Source: Melitaea cinxia (lineage: Eukaryota; Arthropoda; Insecta; Lepidoptera; Nymphalidae). Taken from it: a stretch of 64,000 bases of DNA. Location: positions 13,371,289 through 13,435,288 of the forward strand of contig NC_059395.1 in assembly GCF_905220565.1 (NCBI RefSeq), given 5' to 3'. The notes beneath the pieces were generated by a model, which was given only the letters and a program-made list of their open reading frames with translations, did not search any database and had not been told where the DNA came from. Of the stretch, positions 11,543 to 22,576 are shown piece after piece. Position 1 is the stretch's first letter; the number at the start of each line of letters is the position of its first letter. The translations under genes and the position numbers were made by a program.

Positions 11543-12126
11543 TGTCGGCATTAGCGCTGTCTTACGCAATTAGAAAGGAATTATTAAACAACAGATGCAA
11601 CGATCGCGCCACCTAGCACATCGTTCGATAGTCACCTACCCTCATTTATTATATTACTCGAATTGTTCTGAAATGTATAAAACGAACGGTGTCACCTCGG
11701 CTAAGGCAGTCTTGGCTCTGGCTTGGCACGATACATTTGTTGTATCCTGCTAGTAGCTTAACCTAGACTCATTCGATAATTAATTTGTGCATACGAATTA
11801 ATTGTTACATATTATGGCGGATAGCTCGAGCAGTGAAGGTGAGCGTTGATGCGCATCTCAAAGGAGATCTCCTTAAACCTACACCTGGCTCGCAAGTCCT
11901 AGGCACTGCTCTGAGTTACTCCCTATGCCACACGATAGGCTCGATCGGAACGCTGAAGAGCGCGCACGCATCCACGTGTTCGGTGGACGTTACAATTTCG
12001 TTATAATCTTTTTAAGTACTACCTACATAATATTGTAAAGAGTGCGAGTATAACCTACGCCCGCGCCCTGCAAATATAGAAAAGGAGCTTCCAATTCAGT
12101 CGAAAGACTACATCAGAAGCGGGATA
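11543..12126 (+). repeat. Left terminal inverted repeat with promoter-like content
   Basis: This 584-bp repeat contains a TATA-like TATAAAAC at 11676 and an ATG at 11814 that opens MADSSSSE. The frame runs directly into a splice-donor-like AAG|GTGAGC (exon end 11838, phase 1). Unspliced, the frame stops three codons later. The same ATG and donor are present in the other two copies. In the diverged relative the serine-rich stretch and GTGAGT donor are also preserved (28738-28757). I infer a transposon promoter and first mini-exon. The 73-codon ORF at 11785-12006 is in another frame and has no recognisable features. Confidence 0.5.
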
Positions 12127-12410
12127 AGATCCACCCCCCACTTTCAAAATTTAACTAATTCAGTTAGTTACATTGAACGAAGAAATGTATCCCTTCGCTT
12201 CCGGTATGGAAGCTATTTCAGAAAATAGCTGAAGTTATAGGCCCACCTCCTGACGATACATCTGTTTTTAGCGAGTGTGCCAGTTAGTTGCATTACTTTG
12301 TGGTGATTAGTGGGTACATCGATCATCGTTTTATTTTCTTTTATTAGTGGGTACATCGGTATTTTAGTTCTTTTCGGTCGTTCTGTAATATTCTTATCGG
12401 CTAGTTAGCT

Positions 12411-12830
12411 GGTTGAAGGGGCCTTGTACGCCCGGGCCACGCTACAGAGTGAGGGTGAAGGGGCCTAGCACGCCCGACCCACGGTTGTTAGCTGGTTGAA
12501 GGGGCCTTGTACGCCCGGGCCACGCTACAGAGTGAGGGTGAAGGGGCCTAGCACGCCCGACCCACGGTTGTTAGCTGGTTGAAGGGGCCTTGTACGCCCG
12601 GGCTACGCTACAGAGTGAGGGTGAAGGGGCCTAGCACGCCCGACCCACGGTTGGTAAGCTGGTTGAAGGGGCCTTGTACGCCCGGGCCACGCTATAGAGT
12701 GGGGGCGAAGGGGCCTAGCACGCCCGACCCACGGTTGGTAAGCTGGTCGAAGGGGCCACGTACGCCCGTGCCACGCTATGTTAGGAAGGGATGAAGGGGC
12801 CTAGTACGCCCGACCCGCTAGTGCATTACG
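12411..12830. repeat. Tandem array of five 83-84-bp units
   Basis: Units begin at 12411, 12494, 12577, 12661 and 12745, with spacings of 83, 83, 84 and 84. Each unit is itself two similar half-units of about 42 bp, GAAGGGGCCTTGTACGCCCG and GAAGGGGCCTAGCACGCCCG. GC content is far above the window average. Because 83 is not a multiple of three, the frame is lost between the first units. The 71-codon ORF over the last units is therefore probably incidental. Confidence 0.9.
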
Positions 12831-13518
12831 GTCTCAGCGTTTTGGTCAGGAATAGCCGAACAGTTATTAAAGTCACTCGTTACTGTTGTATAGATCGGGA
12901 GGAGTAACGCCGAGTTGGCGGATGCACGACATGGACGCACGAGGTCATGCGATTGTCAGGGTTTAGCCAGCTATTTTAGACGTTACATAGCTGATGTTGC
13001 CAGTTAGCCGCTTGTATTGTCGACCGCTTCTATCAACAGTGAAGCCGGCGCAGCACGCAGCGAGCGGCGCGTGGACGTGTGCAGCGTTCAACCTCCGAAG
13101 GGCACATTACAACACAAAGATAAACACGGTGAGCGATGTGAGTTTAACTCTGGCGGAGGTCGTGGTCAATGGAGACCGTTGTTGTGAGATAGTAATTTGA
13201 TTGCTCTTCGGCTAGAGAGCCATGGTGTTAGAGGTATTTACTCGGGCATTTCTGTAAGTTTGGTTGTAACTTGTTGTCGAAGTCTATAGTATTGGTTGTG
13301 ATGACGTCGATGGTACATGGCTGTGGTATTTATCTGTAGTGATTAGTTATGATTGAGATTCTTGTAAAGTTCTTCGAATAACTTAAGTTTAGAGCGTAGA
13401 GTTTGTCTACTTTCCCCTTTTACGTTGAGTTTGACTGAGTGGTACAAGGCACTGTTGTGGCTCTTTCTTCTACTCCAGGCTGACTATCACACGAGGGCGT
13501 GTGCTAGCAGGATGGCCG
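12831..13518. other. Interior of the fold-back element, no recognised ORF
   Basis: Moderately GC-rich sequence between the tandem array and the internal repeat copy. A 68-codon frame (12994-13200) has no motif I know. A donor-like ACG|GTGAGCG occurs near 13129, so spliced transposon transcripts are conceivable, but I cannot assemble a protein. Confidence 0.4.
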
Positions 13519-14087
13519 TGTCGGCATTAGCGCTGTCTTACGCAATTAGAAAGGAATTATTAAACAACAGATGCAACGATCGCGCCACCTAGCACATCGT
13601 TCGATAGTCACCTACCCTCATTTATTATATTACTCGAATTGTTCTGAAATGTATAAAACGAACGGTGTCACCTCGGCTAAGGCAGTCTTGGCTCTGGCTT
13701 GGCACGATACATTTGTTGTATCCTGCTAGTAGCTTAACCTAGACTCATTCGATAATTAATTTGTGCATACGAATTAATTGTTACATATTATGGCGGATAG
13801 CTCGAGCAGTGAAGGTGAGCGTTGATGCGCATCTCAAAGGAGATCTCCTTAAACCTACACCTGGCTCGCAAGTCCTAGGCACTGCTCTGAGTTACTCCCT
13901 ATGCCACACGATAGGCTCGATCGGAACGCTGAAGAGCGCGCACGCATCCACGTGTTCGGTGGACGTTACAATTTCGTTATAATCTTTTTAAGTACTACCT
14001 ACATAATATTGTAAAGAGTGCGAGTATAACCTACGCCCGCGCCCTGCAAATATAGAAAAGGAGCTTCCAATTCAGTCGAAAGACTAC
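13519..14087 (+). repeat. Internal third copy of the fold-back repeat
   Basis: This copy matches the left terminal repeat as far as I can read, including the 73-codon frame at 13761-13982. It ends at 'gactaca' while the terminal copies continue about 15 bp further. Immediately right of it begins the inverted right terminal repeat, so the two can fold into a hairpin arm of about 570 bp. Confidence 0.85.
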
Positions 14088-14099
14088 AATTATTACGAC

Positions 14100-14683
14100 T
14101 ATCCCACTTCTGATGTAGTCTTTCGACTGAATTGGAAGCTCCTTTTCTATATTTGCAGGGCGCGGGCGTAGGTTATACTCGCACTCTTTACAATATTATG
14201 TAGGTAGTACTTAAAAAGATTATAACGAAATTGTAACGTCCACCGAACACGTGGATGCGTGCGCGCTCTTCAGCGTTCCGATCGAGCCTATCGTGTGGCA
14301 TAGGGAGTAACTCAGAGCAGTGCCTAGGACTTGCGAGCCAGGTGTAGGTTTAAGGAGATCTCCTTTGAGATGCGCATCAACGCTCACCTTCACTGCTCGA
14401 GCTATCCGCCATAATATGTAACAATTAATTCGTATGCACAAATTAATTATCGAATGAGTCTAGGTTAAGCTACTAGCAGGATACAACAAATGTATCGTGC
14501 CAAGCCAGAGCCAAGACTGCCTTAGCCGAGGTGACACCGTTCGTTTTATACATTTCAGAACAATTCGAGTAATATAATAAATGAGGGTAGGTGACTATCG
14601 AACGATGTGCTAGGTGGCGCGATCGTTGCATCTGTTGTTTAATAATTCCTTTCTAATTGCGTAAGACAGCGCTAATGCCGACA
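14100..14683 (-). repeat. Right terminal inverted repeat of the fold-back element
   Basis: The exact inverse of the left terminal repeat over nearly its whole length. It carries the same TATA-like box, ATG and donor on the minus strand. It ends GCCGACA followed by TACA. Confidence 0.85.
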
Positions 14684-14687
14684 TACA

Positions 14688-16154
14688 TATTAAATACTAA
14701 GAAATACAATGTACTCCATTTTATACATTTTGACCTTCTTAAACGTAGCCAGTACGAAACGAAAACGAGTGGAAACAAATCCCGTAATAACAAGTATGAT
14801 CAGTAGAAACGATCGGTACGCTAGGACAAATTAATATTCAAATAGCTTTTCAGCACGTGTGCTAAAGTTATATAGATATGTATTTTCACACAGGAGTAAT
14901 GCTGGGACGATGGCATATTAATATTGAATATAGCCATCCTCTCTTAGGATATAATTTATGGCTCCAGTATTTTAATCCCACTTTATATATGTATGTTACT
15001 CATCGTCTTAAGGGATGAACGAAGTTATATTTAAGCCATTAAGCAGATAATAACAGGGATACAATCAAAGTACCTACGTTCAGTTCAAAATGCAATTTTA
15101 AAATTATGTTTATACACAAAATATATCTCTTTTTACTTACTTTTCTTAATGTGAAGGCGTGTATAAATATTATCGAAAAAGGCATATATTGTTACTACGA
15201 TTATTTGAAACATTGAGTTTTTATTTTTGTTATATAACAATATAACAAAAACTATATATTTTATTATAGTGTCAAGTAGTCTTAATTTTGAAATCTAACG
15301 GAGGAGTATGCCGCACACTTTATATCGAGAAGGAAAAACACAGTTTATATAGAGAAGGAGTGCACAATGCGAATATTTTTTAAAATTTTGTATAAAAATA
15401 CATTAAATCAATAAAAATAACATTACACAGACTCACAGGATTTAACACACACGCGCATAATATATAATCATTTGTTAATTATTAAAGAAATGATAATAGT
15501 AGGCAGACGACTTCATTGTCTAAAGCGCATGCTGTAACTACCTTTAAGAGGAATTAATTGTATATTTAATACCTAGGCATATAACTCAATGTATTTTTTT
15601 TACATGTAATTCTATTGGTGGTTTTTTTTAAATAAATAAATAGAAGTAGTATAGTCTTTGACAAGAGAAACTTACTAATGTTCAAACATATAATTTAAAT
15701 TAATTATGGTCAAATTTCGACCACTAGTCGTAATAAGAGACTCAAAACGATGATTCCTTTGTGTGATTTTCTCGAAAATTACCTTAACAGTCGACTTTAT
15801 TGCATTAATTCCCAGATCGCCAAATGTTCGGAATCAACGTTACGTCCAATGTCACTTTTTACGAAGCTATTAGACTTTCCAAATGAATGAACATTGACCA
15901 TTGAAAGGGTGGTATGACCGTAAACGATTGCTACATTTTAGGGTTCCTATTATTCAATGTTATAATTTGCAGCCTAGTACTACGTGGTTTACGCAAGCAT
16001 TTGTTATAAAACGTAATAATCTTAATAATTTATTAAAACAATGGACTATTTGAGTGTATTAATTCAGTTTTATATATTTGTAACATAACAAATCGTTCGC
16101 AACAACACCGTGAAACAAAGTATTCTTTGTCTGATTAAAAAATAATATGTTTAA
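14688..16154. other. AT-rich non-coding stretch
   Basis: I find no ORF with protein-like composition, no SINE head and no inverted repeat of note in this 1.5 kb. Confidence 0.4.
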
Positions 16155-16990
16155 TACTTGAATAATTGTGTTTGCTACCAAACGAAAAAAAAACCGAACT
16201 CCATTACATCGACAAGTAACACAGTGTAGGTAAAACGAAAAACAGTTAAGTAAATATGCGTAATCAAAGATAACTTAAAAAGTAGTCATCAGATCTTGAT
16301 CAGATTTAAATGGGACTACAAGACAAGCATCATGTTTCGATTAAAACAATAATCATCAAAATTATTTATAAAGAATAAACTGCGTTATTATTATTAGTAG
16401 ACATCATTTGATCGATATTCATCGAAGTAGTTTTAATGGATATCTGATAGATGGCGTTGCAACAAAGTATGCAACGTCTCACAAATACGCGTCAAAAATC
16501 ACTCAAAAAGTACTCATTATGTCACGAACATATTGAAAATGAGACTACATTACAAGTTGATTTATACAAAAAACATCAAAATTGGTGCGCCCAGTAAAAA
16601 CCTATAAGGTATAATACAACGTAAGGTGACGAAAAAATAATCAAGTAAATACGCATTATTAGATATAACTAGAAGTACTTGTAAAATCTCGATTAAATGT
16701 AAATGAAATCACATGACAAACATCAACTTTGGACTAAAATAAGAATCATCAAAATCGGTACACCCAGTGAAAAGTTATGCGGTATAATACAACGTAAGTC
16801 GACGAAAATAGTCAAGTAAATACACGTTATTGGATACAACTCTAAAAGCAATCGCAATTAAATTTAAATGGGACCACATGACACATCGAATTTCGATTAA
16901 AACAAAAATTATCGAAATCGGTCTATCCGGTCAAAAGCTCTGAGGTAATATACAAAAAAAAAAATCCAATTCAATTGAGAACCTCCTCCT
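16155..16990. mobile_element. Inverted-repeat element of the CCGACTTC family (family E)
   Basis: Its ends read 'aaaaaaaccgaactcc' on the left and 'ggaattcggttaaaatt' on the right, imperfect inverted repeats. The inside consists of three or four related blocks of about 150-170 bp carrying 'atcatcaaaat', 'cacccagtaaaaa' and 'gcgttattagatataact' motifs. No coding capacity. Related elements are at 32436-33192, 37304-38067 and 39834-40437. Confidence 0.65.
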
Positions 16991-17742
16991 TTTTTGGAAT
17001 TCGGTTAAAATTAGTTATAAATCTAATGTTTATTTAAATTTATAAAGACAAAATACATTGTTAGGTCACGTGTATCTAAAGATAACTTAACATCAAAACT
17101 AATAAGCTAACTTAAAAACAACAAACCTAAAAATGTTATATATTGAAAGTAAAAAAAAATCAAAGCAGTTTTTATCCAGCGAAAAGATCGTAGCTTATTT
17201 CTTTGCATTGAATAAGTTAAATTATGGACGGACCACGCTTGAACAGTATTTCTTTAATATTTTCCCTTCAATAAATTCTATCGAGGAAACTATTCAAGTG
17301 GAAGTTTTTATAATACTTTTCATTTCCACATCCAATAACTAGTCGTAAATTTCTTCAACCCTTTGTGGTTCTAATGCTTTTTGTCTGATTCGAGTGGATT
17401 TTCGGATGAATGAACCGTCAGCAGTTTTAAAAGTTGAGTAGTAATTAGTTCCTGCTTAATCTTTTGCGGAAAATTTATTCAAATTGTATGCAAATATTAT
17501 AAGGAAAATGGGAATTATGTGTTGATTGTGGTTTTGTCTGTCAAATTTAATGTATTACAATTTTTGTATAAGTGCTGCTAACGACCTTAAAAAAGTTAGA
17601 TATAATATATAAAATATGAATTGAATGTACCTAATTTTAATTTATGCTTCTGAGGAGTTACAGAAGATTACAACAAAAGCTCGCCTGGTACATTTTATAT
17701 ATTACTGTCGATTTTTCAACTCTGTTGTGTATAATAAAGTAC

Positions 17743-17900
17743 GTCTTGGCAAACGCAGTAAGGGACATCCTCTGGCACGGTGGACCGACGATCTACATAA
17801 GATTACCGGTGTAAGCTGGATGAGGATTCCAAAAAACCGAGATGTCTGGCGCAAACTTGGGGAGGCCTATGTCTAGCAGTGGACTGCAATAGCTGACCTA
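17743..17900 (+). pseudogene. RTE-clade retrotransposon, 3'-terminal fragment
   Basis: The frame 17625-17876 ends with a typical RTE reverse transcriptase C-terminus: a basic 'RLGKRSKGHPLARWTDDL', then 'W', then 'DVWRKLGEAYV' and stop. It is followed by the RTE 3' end 'ggcctatgtctagcagtgg'. Only the last 45 or so codons belong to the element; the upstream part of the frame is unrelated AT-rich sequence. Confidence 0.75.
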
Positions 17901-18616
17901 CGGTTAACTGTATCGTAACTAAAAATTATTTGAAGCTTTGTTTTACTAACCGACAAAGGAACTTCTCTGTCAGACCAATGGGTAACTTTTGTGATTCCAT
18001 TTATAAAAATATACTTCACCTATCAAGTTTTGATACCACACGAAATATGTGTAATATGTATAAAATGTCTATTCATATGTATAAATTTATATAATTTGAT
18101 ACAAATAGCTTTCATTTCATTTATTTCGTGTGCCTTATAGTTAAACAAGAATACAATTTTCTTATTTTATAGTACATTTTAAGACAATAAGTCGTTGTAA
18201 CGCCATTGCTTTACCGGATTTAGATCAATGTCAAACTACTGCAAAAGCTACAATTTAAAATAAGCCCATCCGCTTCACTCTCGCTCGTAAAAATGAAACT
18301 GGAAACTTTTAGCGAATCTGCGTTTATTTCAGTGCTTGTAATTACATCTAACTGTTCCATTGCTAAAAATGCACTATCCAGCTAGATTTACTAGCATTTT
18401 ACTGCAGGAGTCTAGATTACGGAGAAGTAAATACTTTAATTCGACCAACTTAGAATTTGACAAAGCTATTAATGCATATTTTTTTTAAAAAGCTAATTTA
18501 TATATATTATATTCAACTCAATAATAGATATTACTAGATATTATATAACGTATCTCAAATATACGTTACCAAATATTTACTTTCATTACTTGAAAATTTT
18601 TAGATATCATCCTCAA

Positions 18617-18844
18617 ATCTATACAAATAAATAACTGCTTTTTACTAAATGCATATGGATGTATACGGTACAACAATTGTAAAAAATGTTATTTTGGTAG
18701 GTATATACTTAATTTTTGTCTGTCTGTTTGTTCCGGCTAGTCTCTGAAACTTTTATTTTAGAAATTGATTTATTTAAAACTCTGCGAACTGAACAATAAC
18801 TTTTTGTTAAATTCCACGCGAACGAAGACACGGGCACAGCTAGT
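18617..18844 (+). repeat. Interspersed repeat family D copy
   Basis: It begins 'atctatacaaataaataa', carries 'ttttgtctgtctgtttgttc' and ends 'gggcacagctagta'. The middle is partly deleted relative to the copy at 62838-63150. Confidence 0.7.
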
Positions 18845-19954
18845 AATAATATAAAATAAATAAAATACTTATTTTCATTTCATTAAGTAAAACCCTGAAC
18901 AACGATAAGTATTAAGGGAAATAATCTACGAATCATTAAGCGCTCATTTCATTACAACCGATGCCCTAGAGGGGCGAATATCGACCCTTTGTTCTTGCTG
19001 CTAATTTCATTTGATAGTAAGTTATATGCGCGATATTAAATATCGTTAATATTTAATTATGAATCTGGGAATTATAAATGGTATTGATGGATTTTATAAA
19101 ACTGTAATGTATCAATATTTACTACAATTGTCCGTGTTGCGTTGTTTCGTAAAACATAACTAGTATAATACTTATGTTCAGTAATATAATTGAGGTTAGA
19201 TCACTCAAGTGGACTTCAACAGAAAGATTGTGGTATAAAATCAAGGCTGTCATCGCACGAATGAGATCCGCCAACTGACAGAAACCTTCAATAACTTTAA
19301 TTAATATCTGAATATTTATAAAATGAAGTAATAATATTCATAGACATTATTCTCCCTAGTATATTACGATGCAGGCTTTCGTGTTCTATTATTAAAAAGA
19401 TATTTTATAAAATAATAATGAACTATAAAGTCTAATAAAAAAACCTATGAAGGAGTGCTGGTAAAAGCAATTTCCTTTTATCGATAAATATTCCCTAGTC
19501 ATACACATCTTTCGTCTTAGAATTTTTAATATCGCCTGTCATCCTATGACATATTTTTTTAATAAGGTATCTTTGTCGCTGTCTTTACTCACATTATAGA
19601 GTTTTTGATTTGTTTGCTAGACTTGGTTTCTACTGTTCAACTTTAAGAAAGGTTGCTTTGAGAGGTGCAATAGACATACACACATTATGGTGGATTTATT
19701 ACATTAAATTTGTTGATCATTTTTGTGTTCAAATTAGATTACTATTGAAAATATACTCTGAAACTGAAAAAGTTAAGAACTAATTTTTTAAGCACTGTTC
19801 TAGCCACGATAGAACGTGCAGTGATGCGACTTATCGCCACCGTTGTTAATAGAGGTTATGACTTTCGCGTTAAGTCATCTGCATATTATTAAAACATCCT
19901 TGTCATAAAACCGTAAAAAACAAAGAAAAATCCTGCGTTTCATAATTAGCGATT

Positions 19955-20240
19955 CAGCCTATAACATCCCAACTGCTGGAAATAGGCCACTTTCTCCATG
20001 TAAGAGAAGGATTGGAGCTTAATCCACCACGATGCTCTACTGCAAGTCAGTCAGGGGTATATGAGAACAACCGTGATCGACGGTCTTACGTGCTCTCCGA
20101 GGCACCGTGTAGATAGTCACAAGGACAGACACCCAAAGTGAAAAGAAGTATTTGTACCAATGCAAATATTTACTCCAAGCGGAAATCGAGCCAGCAAACC
20201 GCCAGTGTTTAGGCGCGTACTTGGCACACGTACCATATGT
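19955..20240 (-). mobile_element. SINE family B, degraded copy
   Basis: On the minus strand a decayed tRNA-like head near 20190-20240 leads into a body containing 'gcggattaagctc'-type sequence and the tail 'cctatttccagcagttgggat'. It is much more diverged than the copies at 51897 and 55928. Confidence 0.6.
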
Positions 20241-20365
20241 ATATAATATATAATACTAATGAACCGTCCCGGTTTCGCACGGGTGCAATGCTGATACTAA
20301 ATGAAATACTGATATAAGTACGGACTACGTTATCGCGCTGAAAAGCACGTTTTTATTAAGTAACT

Positions 20366-20611
20366 AGCTATGCCCGCGACTTCTTCCGCGTGGAATTTGA
20401 CAAAAAAGTTTTTCGAAGTCCCGTCGAAATCGCTTTAGCCGTTTCTGAGATTAGCCGGAACAAACAGACAGATAAATAGACAAACAGACAGACAAAAATT
20501 GTAAAAAATATTATTTTGGTATTTGTACCGAGTATACATCCTCATATGCATTTAGTAAAAAGCTGTTATTTGAATATTACAAAAAGACACTCCAATTTTA
20601 TTTATTTGTAT
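20366..20611 (-). repeat. Interspersed repeat family D copy
   Basis: The minus-strand copy has the tail at 20366-20400 and the (GACA)n-containing block at 20463-20500. It lacks about 60 bp found in longer copies. A fragment of another 'cggcttcgcacggg'-type repeat sits just left of it (20255-20335). Confidence 0.65.
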
Positions 20612-20699
20612 TAATAATTGTTATTTTACTCACTAGAAATCTCCGATAAACGGGTGCAATAGCTGTTAATCATAAAGTGCTATAGGGCGAAGCTCGCTT

Positions 20700-20832
20700 T
20701 TTTTTTCGGAGTGTCTAGTGTTGTTGGCCCTAGCGGCCTTGACAGCGTCACCGGGTGGGGTGGCCGGGTACTGAGACCCAGAGGGGCAGGGGATCCCTTT
20801 GCTGCTCCCCCTTAAGGGGGGGGGGCAGTAAA
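20700..20832 (+). repeat. GC-rich LINE-like tail with a 13-G run
   Basis: A sharply GC-rich block in AT-rich DNA. It holds a T-run, a 'gccctagcggcc' stretch and 'ctgctcccccttaaggggg' running into a long G tract near 20816-20827. I see no ORF. It looks like the 3' UTR of a non-LTR element, but I cannot name it. Confidence 0.4.
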
Positions 20833-21943
20833 GGGCCATATTGATCTATATCAAATTTACAATATATTTAAGGTACTTAATTGGAAAAGAATTAGTGCTG
20901 TATTGCTTAAAATCGCTTCGTAAATAAGCCATTATTTCTCATAAAAAGTAAAGGATAGAAAATGATTATTGTGGTTTATCACTAAGAGATAAACATATAC
21001 CAATGCGGATTTTTTTGTAAAGGAGTACAATACTGTAGTGCATTGGTTTGATTTATCTCGTAGGGTGCAGCCAGCGTTTGCAATGTAAGCGCATAAAAAA
21101 GGCGTTTATTTATATCATCACATTAGAAGCCTCTAAAATGATCAGTGTTTCTCTACTATATTATGCATGTATTATACATATAAACTTTCCTCTTGAATCA
21201 TTCTATCTATTAAAAAACCGCATCAAAATCCCTTGCATAGTTTTAAAAATCTAAGCATACATAAGGACAGACAGACAGCGGAAAACGACTTTGTTTTATA
21301 CTATGTAGTGATGTGTTTACTCAAAAACAAGCACATTCCTTATCATACCGAGCATCTATGTTAAGCTTCTTTATTGCCAGAGCAGAGAAAATCGAGTTTC
21401 CGGTTAGAATATCTTGTTATTGGCGAACATAGATATTATCGGACTCACTTTGTGATTGTTCGCTTTGACAATGGCTGAAGTTTGTTAATATATGGGAAAT
21501 GTTAACTCAACTCAAATCTAGTTTCTGTTTAAGCGTATGTAAGGTTTCTATATTTAATTTAAACTAAAAGTGTTGGAGTTTATTTTGAAGCCGAACATGT
21601 GAGCCACTTGAATTATTTAAAGGGAAACCGATAGCGGTCGAGTTAAACTTGTCGCTATTCTAATAAAAGCCGTATAAAGTTTATTTTGAGTCAACGTAAA
21701 AGATAAATATATAATTTGAAGACGGAAACGGTTCAGGTGGTATTTAATTAAAACTTCACAACAATTTTGCAACAATTTGGTAACGACTTAAATTTATAAT
21801 GGACTATCAAATTACGATAATATATTACAAGTCTATAAATAATTTGGAGTAATGATGGAGTAATCATTTTTAAATTAATTATCTAAACAATTTTGTTACA
21901 TCAGACTTAAAAGTTTTAAAGCCATTAACGTCACTTGTTTCAG

Positions 21944-22576
21944 AACAGAGGATGGAAAATGAGAAAGGTGAACAATGACAGCATGTCCCCGCCGCGAGCG
22001 ATGACCCTGCTGGGCGCCGGGGGTCGCGAGCCGCCGGCGGGGCCCGCCCGGCACCACGCGCCCCTCAACCCGCCCTTGATACCACGTTTTATAAAAAAAA
22101 TCACGCTTATTAGGCTATATCTACTATTTCTACGAGTGATATCATATTTACGCAAAAGCTTACTACCGCAGGCGCGTGCGAACTTAAATTTTCCAAAGCG
22201 TCCGCTTGTCAAATTAAAAGCGGTTGTGAATGTGTTTGCATTTCGAACTAGTACATTGTTTTGCGATATTAAATCGTTGTTAATAAATGCTATAGTGCAA
22301 TTATTCGTTGTTGCCAAGTGTGTTGTGTGCGTGACGCGTGTTCGGGGTTGTGGGATAATAATCCTGTTGCTCACGTTAAGCGGACTCTGTAAGTACAGCG
22401 ACGGAAAGCGTGATAATGACTTGCATATTGGCGGAATTTTTCCCATGGAGGGTGAAGGAGGCTGGCAGGGCGGGCAAGCGTGCAAACCAGCTGCTGAGCT
22501 TGCTCTACTCGATGTAAACGCAAGATCAGACCTTCTGTCGGGATTCAAACTACTTTTGCACAGCAACGATAGCAAG
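21944..22576 (+). CDS. GABA-B-R1: GABA-B receptor subunit 1, first visible coding exon
   Basis: This exon encodes the amino end of the metabotropic GABA receptor subunit that binds GABA at the cell surface and signals through Gi/o. The acceptor is TTGTTTCAG (to 21943) and the donor AAG|GTAATC (22577). The first in-frame ATG is at 21959, giving 206 residues; two further in-frame ATGs follow at 21983 and 22001. Residues from about 154 read LHIGGIFP, WQGGQAC and GFKLLLHSNDSK, the classic start of the Venus-flytrap domain. A hydrophobic run GIIILLLTLSGLC lies near residues 132-144 and probably acts as the signal peptide. That leaves an unusually long leader of about 130 residues before it. A nine-codon overlapping upstream ORF starts at 21952. 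The leader may be 5' UTR that happens to be open, or may be partly spliced out. Confidence 0.88.

Larger units (their letters stand above)
11543..14683. mobile_element. 3.1-kb fold-back DNA element with 584-bp terminal inverted repeats
   Basis: The terminal repeats are 11543-12126 and 14100-14683. They start TGTCGGCATTAGCG and appear identical apart from the innermost bases. TACA lies immediately outside both ends (11539-11542 and 14684-14687), which I read as a 4-bp target duplication. A third copy of the repeat lies inside at 13519-14087 in the same orientation as the left one. It abuts the right repeat with only about 12 bp between them, giving a palindrome of about 1.16 kb. The interior (12127-13518) is GC-richer than its surroundings and holds a tandem array. 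No transposase is recognisable. A diverged relative sits at 27902-28860. The superfamily is unknown to me. Confidence 0.8.

Noticed and set aside
11785..12006. 73-codon frame repeated identically three times (also 13761-13982 and 14220-14441)
   Set aside because: It repeats because the fold-back repeat is triplicated. The peptide has no domain, it starts before the better-placed ATG at 11814 in another frame, and it crosses the putative donor.
12579..12794. Repetitive KGP.TP peptide ORF resembling a structural protein
   Set aside because: The underlying units alternate between 83 and 84 bp, so the frame is not maintained across the array and it opens with TTG.
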